A stretch of DNA of 64,000 bases from an uncultured delta proteobacterium (GTDB lineage Bacteria > Desulfobacterota > Desulfovibrionia > Desulfovibrionales > Desulfovibrionaceae), in the NCBI GenBank assembly GCA_900079685.1, contig LT599018.1, positions 2,703,924 to 2,767,923 on the forward strand, in the 5' to 3' direction. This document shows, one piece after another, positions 15,212 to 24,096 of this stretch (position 1 is its first letter; each line of letters starts with the position of its first letter). Below the pieces are notes generated by a model that made no database searches, had not been told where the DNA came from, and saw only the letters and a program-made list of their open reading frames with translations. Position numbers and translations under genes: made by a program.

Positions 15212-16138
15212 ATGGATTTCCGCCAGCTCGAATACGTCGTCGCTCTCGCGGACCTGGGCGTTTTGTCCAGGGCCTCGGAACGCGTCTTCGTGACCGTGAG
15301 CGCGCTCAGCCAGTCCATCACCAAGCTGGAAGACGAAATCGGCACCCCGCTCTTCGCCCGCACAAAGGGCGGCTGGACCCTGACCCACGCCGGCAGCCTC
15401 TACGTGGACGCGGCCCGGGAGATTCTGCGGACCAAAAAATACATGCTCGGCGAAATCGCGGATATCGCGGACGGCCAGAAAGGGCGCATCCGGATAGGGT
15501 TTTCCCCCGGCCGGTCCGTGGGGCTGTTCAAGGATGTTTTCCCCCGGTTCAAGGGCACCTACCCGAATATCGAGTTGCGCCTGAGGGAAGCGCACGCCAG
15601 CGAACTTGAGGCGGACGTGGCCAAGGGCCAGCTGGACATGGTTTTCACGTCCACCTTCAAGGGGCGGTATCCGGCGCTGGAATACGAAGTCCTCAAGCAG
15701 GAGGAATTCGTTCTTGCCGTGCCGCGAACGGCGAAATACCAGCGGTATTTCGACCTCGCGGGCGGCGGCGCGGGCGGCGGGATCAGGACCGTGGATATCG
15801 GCCTCTTCCGGGACGAGGAATTCCTCCTGATGCACCCGGACGCCTCCATGCGGCTCGTGACCGACAGCATTTTCGCCAGGGCCGGGTTTTCGCCGAAGGT
15901 GTTTTTCGAGATCAGCGTCAGGACGACGCTTTACTCCCTGATAGAACAGGGATACGGCATCTCCATCGTGCCGAGGCTCTATTCGCTGGACCGCAACGCC
16001 GTGGCCTTTTTCCGCACCGAGCCCTCGGGCGGGTGGGAAATAGCCGCAGCCTGGCTGCGGGGGAGTTATCTTTCCTCGGCGCAGAGGTATTTAATCAGCT
16101 TGGCCCGGAATTACTACTCAATGCTCGACTCCGAATAA
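15212..16138 (+). CDS. LysR-family transcriptional regulator
   Basis: A 308 aa protein. Residues 1-60 form the LysR winged helix (MDFRQLEYVVALADLGVLSR, then VSALSQSITKLEDEIGTPLFAR). Residues about 90-300 form the periplasmic-binding-protein-like effector domain. GGAGAG precedes the ATG. A loop rich in glycine (about 181-188, GGGAGGG) is unusual. It is downstream of the GNAT gene, and the next gene on its strand is an aldehyde dehydrogenase behind a terminator. Its target is unknown. Confidence 0.92.
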   Translation: MDFRQLEYVVALADLGVLSRASERVFVTVSALSQSITKLEDEIGTPLFARTKGGWTLTHAGSLYVDAAREILRTKKYMLGEIADIADGQKGRIRIGFSPGRSVGLFKDVFPRFKGTYPNIELRLREAHASELEADVAKGQLDMVFTSTFKGRYPALEYEVLKQEEFVLAVPRTAKYQRYFDLAGGGAGGGIRTVDIGLFRDEEFLLMHPDASMRLVTDSIFARAGFSPKVFFEISVRTTLYSLIEQGYGISIVPRLYSLDRNAVAFFRTEPSGGWEIAAAWLRGSYLSSAQRYLISLARNYYSMLDSE

Positions 16139-16201
16139 AGAAGCGGATCGCACGGCAATGACCGCGTCAAAGGCTGTTTTTGCCGCACGCTCCGCTTCTT
16201 T
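16137..16201 (+). terminator. intrinsic terminator of the GNAT-LysR unit
   Basis: AAAGAAGCGGA (from 16137, overlapping the stop codon) pairs with TCCGCTTCTTT (to 16201), with further pairing CGGCA/TGCCG inside. The stem ends in CTTCTTTAT. Confidence 0.7.
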
Positions 16202-16392
16202 ATGAGTGCGCGTTTCACGGCCTTTCAGTTTTCCTAAACCCTCCCTTCAATAAAACTCGCTTGCCCGGAGTATCGGGCCAATATAGTGTATGATCCGTCA
16301 ATCCGCGGAAGCGCCGCGGACCCGTTTTCCCCCACGCGCGGGCCGCTTGCGGCGCGGCGTTACACCAGCCACCCCTTTGCAAGGAGACCGTT

Positions 16393-17913
16393 ATGGCCAT
16401 CAAAACCCTGCGCTATTGCGTCAATGGCGACTGGAAGGAATCCGCTTCCGGCAAGTTCACGCCGGTCATGAACCCGAGCACCGGCGAGCAGATCGCCCAG
16501 GCCCCGGTCTGCACCCGGGAGGAAGTCAACTCCGCCGTGGCCGCCGCCAAGGCCGCCTTCCCGGCCTGGTCCGCCACCCCCGTGGCCATGCGGACCCAGG
16601 TCATTTTCAAGTTCCGCGAGCTGGTCAACCAGCATTTTGACGAGTTGGGCGTTCTGCTGGCGACCGAAATGGGCAAAGCCCTGGAAGAAGCCAGGGGCGA
16701 CGTGTTCAAGGTCGTTGAAGCCTGCGAAGTGGCCGTCGGCACCCCCCTGGAAATGCAGGGCCACTCCCTGATGGACGCCACACGCGGCCACGACATCATC
16801 CTGTACCGCGAATCCGTCGGCGTGTTCGTGGGCATTGCCCCGTACAACTTCCCGGCCATGATCCCCTTCGGCTGGTTTATCCCGCTCTGCATCACCGCCG
16901 GGAACTGCATGGTTTTGAAAGCCGCCTCCATGGTGCCCCAGACCGGCATGCGCCTGCTCGAGCTTCTCTATGAAGCCGGTCTGCCCAAGGGCGTCGTGAA
17001 CCTTATCACCTGCAGCCGCGACGAAGTGACCGAACTCATCACCCACCCGGACATCAAGGGCGTCTCCTTCGTGGGTTCCACCTCCGTCGGCCTCAAGATT
17101 TACTCCACCGCCGCCGCGCACGGCAAACGCGTGCAGTGCCTCACTGAAGCCAAGAACCACGCCCTGGTGCTGGAAGACGCGCCCATCGAGTGGACCGCGC
17201 GCCGCATCATCAACTCCGCCTACGGTTGCGCAGGCCAGCGCTGCATGGCCCTGCCCGTCGTGGTGGTGCAGGAATCCATCGCCGACGAGTTCGTGAAGGT
17301 TATGAAAAAACTGGCCATGGAACTCACTATCGGACCGGCCTACGACCCCGCCATCCAGCTCGGCCCGGTCATCAGCGCTTCCCACAAGGAATCCGTTGAA
17401 AACTGGATCACCAAAGGCCTGGAGGAAGGCGCCACCCTGGTTCTGGACGGGCGCGGCTGCAAGCCCAAGGGGTTTGAAAACGGCTACTACGTCGGCCCGA
17501 CCATCCTCGACAACGTGACCGCGGCCATGACCGTGGGCACCCAGGAAATTTTCGGCCCCGTGCTGTGCGTCAAGCGCTGCAAAGACTTTGAAGACGGCAT
17601 CGCCATCATGAACGCCAACCCCTTTGCCAACGGTTCCTCCATCTTCACCGCCTCCGGCCATTACGCGCGCGAATTCGCCCGCCGCACGGACGGCGGCATG
17701 GTGGGCGTGAACGTGGGCATTCCCGTGCCGCTGGCGTTCTTCCCCTTCTCCGGCCACAAGCAGTCCTTCTTCGGCGATTTGCACTGCCTCGGCCGGGACG
17801 GGCTGAAGTTCTACACCCAGACCAAGACCGTCACCACCAAGTGGGTTTCCCCCGGCGAATCCGAGGAAGCAAAGGTCAGCACCTGGGAAGGCACCATCAA
17901 CAGGCAGCTGTAA
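16393..17913 (+). CDS. mmsA: CoA-acylating methylmalonate-semialdehyde dehydrogenase-like aldehyde dehydrogenase
   Basis: A 506 aa ALDH-superfamily enzyme. VGIAPYNFPAMIPFGWF (about 140-156), the AKNHALVLEDA segment (about 255) in place of the usual ELGGK catalytic-Glu motif, and GCAGQRCMAL with the nucleophilic Cys (about 280-290) are specific to the MmsA/IolA branch. These enzymes convert malonate or methylmalonate semialdehyde plus CoA and NAD+ to acetyl- or propionyl-CoA and CO2, in valine, beta-alanine or inositol breakdown. AAGGAGA precedes the ATG. It is a single-gene unit between two terminators. It would fit with the GABA/beta-alanine-type aminotransferases elsewhere in the window. 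Confidence 0.85.
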   Translation: MAIKTLRYCVNGDWKESASGKFTPVMNPSTGEQIAQAPVCTREEVNSAVAAAKAAFPAWSATPVAMRTQVIFKFRELVNQHFDELGVLLATEMGKALEEARGDVFKVVEACEVAVGTPLEMQGHSLMDATRGHDIILYRESVGVFVGIAPYNFPAMIPFGWFIPLCITAGNCMVLKAASMVPQTGMRLLELLYEAGLPKGVVNLITCSRDEVTELITHPDIKGVSFVGSTSVGLKIYSTAAAHGKRVQCLTEAKNHALVLEDAPIEWTARRIINSAYGCAGQRCMALPVVVVQESIADEFVKVMKKLAMELTIGPAYDPAIQLGPVISASHKESVENWITKGLEEGATLVLDGRGCKPKGFENGYYVGPTILDNVTAAMTVGTQEIFGPVLCVKRCKDFEDGIAIMNANPFANGSSIFTASGHYAREFARRTDGGMVGVNVGIPVPLAFFPFSGHKQSFFGDLHCLGRDGLKFYTQTKTVTTKWVSPGESEEAKVSTWEGTINRQL

Positions 17914-17940
17914 CGGCTGTTTCCGTCCGGCGGTAGATAC

Positions 17941-17972
17941 GCAAAAGGCCCCGTTGCAGCGGGGCCTTTTGC
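17941..17972. terminator. bidirectional intrinsic terminator
   Basis: GCAAAAGGCCCCG (17941-17953) pairs perfectly with 17960-17972 around a 6 nt loop. A/T-rich ends on both strands let it serve mmsA and the convergent sensor gene. Confidence 0.85.
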
Positions 17973-17996
17973 ATATGGAACGGGAAAAACAAATCC

Positions 17997-19234
17997 TCAG
18001 GACGGGGCGGATGCCCAGGCCGGGGATGGGGCCGGTGCGGCCGTCCTTTCCACAACCAGACCGCCGACGCCCACGGGGATATCCTCTTCCAGGATGGGGA
18101 AAATGAAGAAGCTGTAGCCGCTGCCGGCCTCGCCCTTTGTGTTGTGCCTGTATTCCGCGCCGCGCCCGTCGGCGATGACGTGCATCTCAATGGTATCAAT
18201 GGCCGCCGCGAGGGAGGGGGGAAAGATATCCGCGTTGCCGCTGCCCAGGATGGCCTCCGCCTCCAGGTTGAACATGGCGGCAAAACGGGCGTTGGCGAAC
18301 CGGTACGCGCCGTTGGTATCCTTCATGAACACCCCGGCGTCCACATTATCCATAAACGCCTGCAATTCCTGCTGGCTGGCCTTGAGGTCGGCGGTGCGCT
18401 CCGCGATGCGTTCCTCCAGGTCCTGGGCGTGGTCGCTGAGTTGCAGCATCGCCGCGCCCCGTTCCTCAATGCCCCTGACAAAATGCCGCATGACGAAGAA
18501 AAGGCCTAATACCACCACCAGCCAGAGTGTTGCGTGCGTCAGCCACAGGGTCTTCATCGAGGAACGCATGGCGTCGTAAAAGGGGGCCATGGGAACGTCA
18601 ATGCTGATGCCGCCCCGGATATCGCCGACCTTGTACCCCTGGAACGCGTGGCAGGGCAGGCAGCTCGCCTCCGTCGGCAGGCCGCTGATATACCGCAGGT
18701 ACGGCTTGCCGTTCACCGTCAGGATGTCGCTTACCTCGGTTGCCTCGCCGCGTTCCAGCCGTTCCAGCGCCTTTGTTTCCCAGGGGTCCGGAGCGTTTTC
18801 CTGTCGGATCGGCCTGTTGCTCGTGATATGCCCCCGCACGCCGGAGCGCGATTCGCCGATTTCGTGCACAAGGCGGGTCATGAAGGCCGGGTTGACCTTG
18901 GTGTAGGTTTTGCCGCGCTCGTCGTAATTTCGCGCCCTTCGCGCGGGAGATAGCGGTTGGGTTCCAGTTTGCCGTCACCCGTCGCGACAAAGACCCCTCC
19001 GTTAATGGAATTCCAACGCCTGTAGATGACGTCTTTTTCAAACGCGGTGACTGCCTGGATTCTGGCGGAATCGCGGGCGTGGGATTGGAGCAGGGAGATG
19101 TTGTACCATAGCGACGTGCCGACGCCGGCTGTCCACACGGCAAACAGCATGACGAAAAAAAGGCGCATCGTTACTGCTGATCTTCCCGTTGCGGCGGGTG
19201 TTCCCGTCTTTGCGGCAGGGTCGCATTCGATCAT
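17997..19234 (-). pseudogene. frameshifted haem-type membrane sensor (DUF3365-like) with PAS domain
   Basis: Reading from the ATG at 19234 (AGGGG upstream), the protein has a membrane helix (RLFFVMLFAVWTAGVG) and AFEKDVIYRRWNSINGGV, typical of DUF3365/Tll0287-like sensors. This frame runs into a stop at 18878. The continuation (KTYTKVNPAFMTRLVHEIGE, then CLPCH, a c-type haem motif, then a second helix, coiled coil and PAS domain) lies in another frame ending at 17997. A single-base indel somewhere at 18907-18943 would restore one protein of about 410 aa. There is no kinase domain after the PAS. It is divergent from a hybrid kinase that it might have fed. An assembly or sequencing error is possible. 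Confidence 0.75.
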
Positions 19235-19933
19235 TGTATTTCCCCTGGTCTGTCCTGATACTATCAGGATACTGCATGAAGTTGCGGTATATACGCAAGG
19301 GGTGTGATCGTTTTGCGGCACAAAATTTTCTTCCGCCGTTTCGGATAATTTCCTGTTTACGAATAGTAACACTGCGTTATTTCTGTTGTTTGTCATTCCA
19401 AAAAAAGTTTGTATTGCAGACAATTATAGTACTGGAAAAACTTTGCAGGAATATGGTTATAGTTACGCCATAGACATATTGATAATCAGTTTACGATTGT
19501 AATACAGCTGATGCATCCATGGTGAATCACGTTTCCGCCGCACGGGATTTTTTCCGCCCGGCGCGGGCCGTGAAAACCGTGGTTGTAAAGTAAATCATGC
19601 GGTGCGGTCGCGCCGCGGCCACGGCTGATGCGCGGGCCCGGCGCCCCGCATGTGCGGGCGGCGGTAAAGCGTTTGCCGGAGAATCCCTTGCGGGTACTGT
19701 TGCGGATGCGCGGGATGCCCGTATGCCGTGCGGTGTTTTTTTACGGCGGGGAGGAGGCGGTCTTTTATCATGCGGTCCCGTGCCGGGATGCCGTACAATA
19801 CCCGATCAATGCATCCGTATCGATATCAAGAAAATTTTATTGGTTTTTTGTTCTGCTCTCATGTATTTTATACGTAAAATAGAGTCTCTGCCGCGGGAGC
19901 GGCGGAGTACCGTCCGCAGTATCGGAGTCAGTC
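19235..19933. other. divergent intergenic region, 0.7 kb, no recognised gene
   Basis: This lies between the start of the haem-type sensor (minus) and the start of the hybrid kinase (plus). It includes AT-rich stretches at about 19310-19520 and 19800-19890, the likely sites of both promoters. The middle is GC-rich with short open frames but no ribosome-binding site or familiar protein sequence. Confidence 0.4.
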
Positions 19934-22534
19934 ATGGTTTTTACGGATCCCAGCGTCGGCGTGCCTGTGCCGGAAGACCGGGAGGAACACCCGGGCCCTC
20001 GTTGGTCCCGGCAGACACAGCCCCGGGTTTACGGGACGGCCGCGTACGAATGGGATTTTTGCACCGGCAGGACCTGGTATTCCGAAGAGTGGGAAAACAT
20101 CGTCCAGTGCCGGTACGACTGTCTCTGGCCCGGCAACAGGGGCTGGTGGACCGAGCGGGTGCACCCGGAGGACATGCCCCACCTGTTGCGCGCCATCCTT
20201 GCCATTCATGCGGGGTTTGCGGACAAACAGGAGCTTGTCTGCCGCATCAAGCGGCCCGACAATTCATGGCGGCGGGTGCTTTTCCGCAACCAGGTGACGG
20301 CCAAGACGCCGGAAGGCGCGCCCTGGATACTTTCGGGCATCGCCGTTGATATTACCGACAATTTTCCGGAAGAGGGCGGATCGCCGCGCGGCGCATCCTT
20401 TTCGGAACTCGACTACCATTCCATGCTGGAAAATTCGCCGGACCTGTTCGTCCGGTTTGACCGCAATCTTACCCCGGTGTACGCCAACCCCGCTGTGAGT
20501 AAATACCTCGGCGGCAAGCGGGACAACCTGGTTTACAGTGAAAAACAGGTGAACAAGCGGCTCGCCGGGGATTACCGCGAACTGTTCAAGCAATATATCG
20601 AGCGGGTTTTCGCGGAAAAGACCGTGGTGCGGGAAGAGATACACGTTTGCCTGACGGACGGGAGCGAGGTTATCGGGGAATGCTCCTTCTGGCCGGAATT
20701 CGATACGAGCGGCGTCATCCGGTACGCCATGGTCCAGTTCCGGGATATAACGGACAAACGCCGGGCCGAGCAGCGGGCGGCCCTCAACGAGAAGCGGCTG
20801 GAAGCGCTGTACCGGCTGACCCTGATGGAAAACGCCGAGGAAGACGCGGTCCTGTCCTTTGTCATGGACAGCGTGCTCGAACTGACGGACAGCCGCAGCG
20901 GTTTTTTCTTTATTCCCGAGGAGGAGGGGTCGGACCGGGGCAGGCTGTTCTGGTCCAGCGACCACTACCGGCATATTGACAGGCAGTACCTCCCGGACAG
21001 CCTTCTTCCCCCGGACCTGATCCGCACGATGACGGACGAAAACGGCAACAGGCTTTACCGCGCCATCAACAACGGCACGGGAAAGGAGCCGCTGTACGTA
21101 CTTTTCGGCGGCGCCATGCGCGTCATGCGCCTCATCATCGCGCCCGGCATGGAAGGCAATCACATGGTCTCCGTCGCCGGGGTCTGCAACAAGGGGTCGG
21201 ACTACGACGAGTCCGACCTGCAACAGCTGGAAACGTTCATGAACAGCGCGTGGCTTATTCTGCGCCGCCGCCGGTTCGTGCACGAGCTGCAGCAGGCCAA
21301 GGAAACCGCCGAATCGGCGAACAAGGCCAAAAACGCGTTCCTGGCCAACGTGAGCCACGAGTTGCGCACCCCGCTCAACGGCGTGCTCAGCATGCTCCAG
21401 CTGATAGATTCCATGCCCCTGGCCAAGGAGCAGCACGAGTACCTGATGACGGCCCAGGCTTCAGGCAAGGCTCTTTTACGCATTATTGCGGATATTCTCG
21501 ACTTTTCCAGCATGGAATCCGGAAAAATGCCCCTGGCCGTCGACGTGTTCGATTTTCAGGCCAGCGTGCGCTCGGCGCTCGGCATGTTCAAGGAGAACGC
21601 CGCGGCCAAGGGGCTGGAGTTCGCTTACGGCATAGATCCGGCCATCCCCCGGAGCCTGCTCGGCGACGAGGGAAGGGTGCGGCAGATCATCTTCAACGTG
21701 GTGGGCAACGCGGTCAAATTCACCTCGGAGGGGAGCATCACGGTCCAGTGCGACCTGCTGCCCGGAAGCCCGCCGGATCTCGTCCGGGTGTCCATCGAAG
21801 TTGCGGATACCGGCATCGGCATTCCCGAAAACAGACTTGCCGGCATATTCGACGCCTTTTCCCGGGTGGAGAACTCGCATCGCCGGAAATACGGCGGCAC
21901 CGGGCTGGGGCTGAGCATCGTCAAGCACCTCGCTTCCATGATGGACGGCTCGGTCAGCATCCAAAGCAAGCAGGGCAAGGGCACGATGGTTCGCGCGGTT
22001 CTTTCCTTCGGCGTGCCGGAGAGCAGGCAGCGGCCCCGCCCCGCCTCCAGGAGGGTGGAGGTTGCCTGCGGGCGGACGCTGGATATCCTGGTGGCCGAGG
22101 ATGACGCCATCAGCTCCATGGCCATCAAGGCGTTTTTACAGCGGCGGTGCCATCGCGTGGTGTGCGTGGATGACGGGACCAAGGCCCTGGAAGCGTTGCA
22201 GGTCTATCCCTTCCATTGCCTGTTTACCGATATCACCATGCCGGAAATGGACGGGCTTGAGCTGGTGCGGCGCATCCGCACCGGCGATATCGCCGGTTTT
22301 CCGCCCACGGATGCCGTGCGGGACCTCGTGCGCGAAACGTTCCCCGACGCGCCGGAAAACGGCTGCCCCATGGACAGGGACCTCGCGGTCATTACGGTGA
22401 GCGCCCATTCCATGATCGGGGACCGGGAGCGGTTCCTGGAACAGGGCATGGATCATTACGTGTCCAAACCCATAGACAGGGATGAGATAGACGGCGCGCT
22501 CGCCTTTGTGGAAAGCCGCCTGGACCGGGAGTGA
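19934..22534 (+). CDS. hybrid sensor histidine kinase (PAS-PAS-GAF-like-HisKA-HATPase-receiver)
   Basis: An 866 aa cytoplasmic protein without clear membrane helices. Two PAS domains (about 30-145 and 160-280) are followed by a GAF-like segment (about 290-445), HisKA with NVSHELRTPLNG (His475), HATPase (N588, DTGIGI at 625-630, GGTGLGLSIV) and a C-terminal receiver (E722/D723/D724, phospho-acceptor Asp766, Lys845). About 30 extra residues (around 785-815) are inserted in the receiver between the 770s helix and the ITVSAH strand. There is no HPt domain or DNA-binding domain nearby, so its output partner is elsewhere. CGGAG precedes the ATG. Confidence 0.92.
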   Translation: MVFTDPSVGVPVPEDREEHPGPRWSRQTQPRVYGTAAYEWDFCTGRTWYSEEWENIVQCRYDCLWPGNRGWWTERVHPEDMPHLLRAILAIHAGFADKQELVCRIKRPDNSWRRVLFRNQVTAKTPEGAPWILSGIAVDITDNFPEEGGSPRGASFSELDYHSMLENSPDLFVRFDRNLTPVYANPAVSKYLGGKRDNLVYSEKQVNKRLAGDYRELFKQYIERVFAEKTVVREEIHVCLTDGSEVIGECSFWPEFDTSGVIRYAMVQFRDITDKRRAEQRAALNEKRLEALYRLTLMENAEEDAVLSFVMDSVLELTDSRSGFFFIPEEEGSDRGRLFWSSDHYRHIDRQYLPDSLLPPDLIRTMTDENGNRLYRAINNGTGKEPLYVLFGGAMRVMRLIIAPGMEGNHMVSVAGVCNKGSDYDESDLQQLETFMNSAWLILRRRRFVHELQQAKETAESANKAKNAFLANVSHELRTPLNGVLSMLQLIDSMPLAKEQHEYLMTAQASGKALLRIIADILDFSSMESGKMPLAVDVFDFQASVRSALGMFKENAAAKGLEFAYGIDPAIPRSLLGDEGRVRQIIFNVVGNAVKFTSEGSITVQCDLLPGSPPDLVRVSIEVADTGIGIPENRLAGIFDAFSRVENSHRRKYGGTGLGLSIVKHLASMMDGSVSIQSKQGKGTMVRAVLSFGVPESRQRPRPASRRVEVACGRTLDILVAEDDAISSMAIKAFLQRRCHRVVCVDDGTKALEALQVYPFHCLFTDITMPEMDGLELVRRIRTGDIAGFPPTDAVRDLVRETFPDAPENGCPMDRDLAVITVSAHSMIGDRERFLEQGMDHYVSKPIDRDEIDGALAFVESRLDRE

Positions 22535-22630
22535 CGAAACCGGGAAGGGCTTATTCCAGCCCCTCCCACCAATGGGGGAACGTTTGGCCCGCGTCGCCGG
22601 AGAGGGCCGCGCCGTTTGTCTTGGGCCTGT

Positions 22631-22969
22631 TTATTTGAACAAGTCTCCCAAATGACAGCTGCCGGGCTGAATGTTCTCAATGCTGTCCACCGTGAGGATG
22701 ACCGAATCCCCTTCCATGCGCGCATCGCCGAACACAGTGGCCTGATAGGGATTTTCAGGCGTTATGCCGAGTTTTTCAATCTGCTTGAGCCAAACATCAA
22801 CGTTGCCGTCCTTATCAACCAACAAATAGGTGTTCTTAACCAAATCGCACCGTATCAGCATGGGTTTTCCGTCCCGTATTTCCAGAGTACCCGGGAACAT
22901 ATCCCCGGCATATGCCGCTGTGGCAAAAAGATGCAGCAATAAGACCGGAAGTAAAAGCAATATCCTCAT
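22631..22969 (-). CDS. small secreted protein of unknown function
   Basis: A 112 aa protein. A clear Sec signal peptide (MRILLLLPVLLLHLFATAAYA) precedes a mature part of about 90 residues with DLVKNTYLLVDKDGNVDVW and two Cys that could form a disulfide. I do not recognise the family. The ATG at 22969 is chosen because it begins the signal peptide; upstream in-frame starts would bury it. The ribosome-binding site is weak (GGGA). It is convergent with the hybrid kinase gene and shares no obvious operon. Confidence 0.7.
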   Translation of the reverse strand: MRILLLLPVLLLHLFATAAYAGDMFPGTLEIRDGKPMLIRCDLVKNTYLLVDKDGNVDVWLKQIEKLGITPENPYQATVFGDARMEGDSVILTVDSIENIQPGSCHLGDLFK

Positions 22970-23132
22970 GATAGTGTCCCTTTTCCACGAATCGCGCCCT
23001 TCCGGGCAGGGTAAGAGGTTCATGCGCGCCGCACGGTGTTTCCCGGCAATTTCCCGCGCATGGCTGCGCTTTGCGGCTATCGTAACAAAAAAACGCACCG
23101 TTTGCCCGCTCCGTCAGACTAGAAAAAAAATA

Positions 23133-23162
23133 CCCCCGGCAGACCGGGCGGTCCGCCGGGGG
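23133..23162 (-). terminator. intrinsic terminator of the MBL-fold gene
   Basis: CCCCCGGC (23133-23140) pairs with GCCGGGGG (23155-23162). On the minus strand the stem is followed by TATTTTTTTTCT, a strong U-tract. Confidence 0.85.
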
Positions 23163-23176
23163 CCGTGCGCCAAAAG

Positions 23177-23890
23177 CTACAGGGGAAGAATCTCGCCCGG
23201 TTTGAGCACCAGGGGTCTGACCGTCGGGGCAATGCGCCCCAGCTCTTTGGTAAAGGCCGTTATTTCCGGATCGTCCGGCGAGCAGTGAATCGGTATGGCA
23301 ATCTCGGGGTTGAACATTTTGGCGGCCAGCGCGCCTTCCCTTCCGTCCATTTCGTACGCCAGGCCCGGCAGGCCGCTGACGCAGAAAAAACCGATTTTCA
23401 CGGGGTACAACTCGCCGAAAAATTTCATGTCGCTGTAAATGGAGGTGTCGCCGCTGAAGTAGATGCCCGTGCCGTCCTCAAGCCGGATGACGAAGCTCAT
23501 GGCCACGCCGGTGACGTCCTTGCCGTCGTAAGAAAAATGCGAAATATGCTTGGCCTCGATGCTGCGGATCTGCACGCCGTCCTGCACGAGGTTGGTGCCG
23601 TAAATGAGGGCGCGCGTCTTTTCCCTGGGAACGCCTCGGGCGATCGCGTACTTGAGAACCACGATGTCGGAAAACACTGTGGCCCCGGTATTTTTGGCGA
23701 TGGCAAAGGCATCGCCGATATGGTCGAACGCGCCGTGGGAGATGAGAATCGCGTTGATATCCTTCAGGTCCTGCGGTTGGACGACGGCATGCTCGTTCTC
23801 GCTCAGGTACGGGTCCACGAGGATTTTTCTGCCGGCGCAACTGGTTATCAGGATGCAGGAATGGCCGAGGTACTGGATGGAAGCGCTCAT
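23177..23890 (-). CDS. metallo-beta-lactamase-fold hydrolase (UPF0173-like)
   Basis: A 237 aa protein. IQYLGHSCILI near the N terminus, ILVDPYLSEN, the metal motif SHGAFDHIGD (about 50-60), FSGDTSIYSDM (about 147) and IPIHCSP (about 205) place it in the MBL fold, close to UPF0173 metal-dependent hydrolases. In the canonical HxHxDH motif the second His is Ala here (HGAFDH), so one zinc site may be weakened. The substrate is unknown; it is not a classical beta-lactamase. The ATG at 23890 has AAAGGTG at suitable distance; a GTG three codons upstream overlaps it. Repeat copy 1 begins 15 nt upstream. Confidence 0.8.
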   Translation of the reverse strand: MSASIQYLGHSCILITSCAGRKILVDPYLSENEHAVVQPQDLKDINAILISHGAFDHIGDAFAIAKNTGATVFSDIVVLKYAIARGVPREKTRALIYGTNLVQDGVQIRSIEAKHISHFSYDGKDVTGVAMSFVIRLEDGTGIYFSGDTSIYSDMKFFGELYPVKIGFFCVSGLPGLAYEMDGREGALAAKMFNPEIAIPIHCSPDDPEITAFTKELGRIAPTVRPLVLKPGEILPL

Positions 23891-23904
23891 GATGTTCACC
23901 TTTG

Positions 23905-24096
23905 TTAGAGCATTTTACCTTTCAAATTATACATAGAGACAAAATGCTCTGGCCTTGTTAAGCGAAGCGGAACAAGGCCCGCGAGATTGGCGTAGGCGGG
24001 CTTTGCTCGCCGAGCTTCAGCCGTAGGCGAATCTTCGAGCCGTACGGATGAAGACAGCATCGCTAAGCGACAATCTCAAGAGCGAAATTGCTCTAG
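23905..24096 (+). repeat. palindromic MITE-like repeat, copy 1
   Basis: A 192 bp element bounded by TTAGAGCA and TGCTCTAG. From its left end it has hairpin 1 (AGAGCATTTT 23907-23916 with AAAATGCTCT 23941-23950), hairpin 2 (GGCCTTGTT...AACAAGGCC, about 23951-23979), then a core from 23989. Positions 24018-24071 match repeat copy 2 (40045-40098, reverse complement) at 51 of 54 bases. No coding capacity is seen, so it is probably non-autonomous and mobilised in trans, or a REP/BIME-like element. Its right end supplies the stop codon of the adjacent dctM. Confidence 0.85.

Noticed and set aside
23177-23890. A second beta-lactamase (class B)
   Set aside because: It has the metallo-beta-lactamase fold but matches UPF0173-type hydrolases; it has no signal peptide and the zinc motif differs from class B enzymes.
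23941-24070. A tRNA-like sequence because of short stems and TTCGAGCC
   Set aside because: There is no cloverleaf with a T-loop GGTTCGAATCC or acceptor stem; the stems belong to the repeat element.
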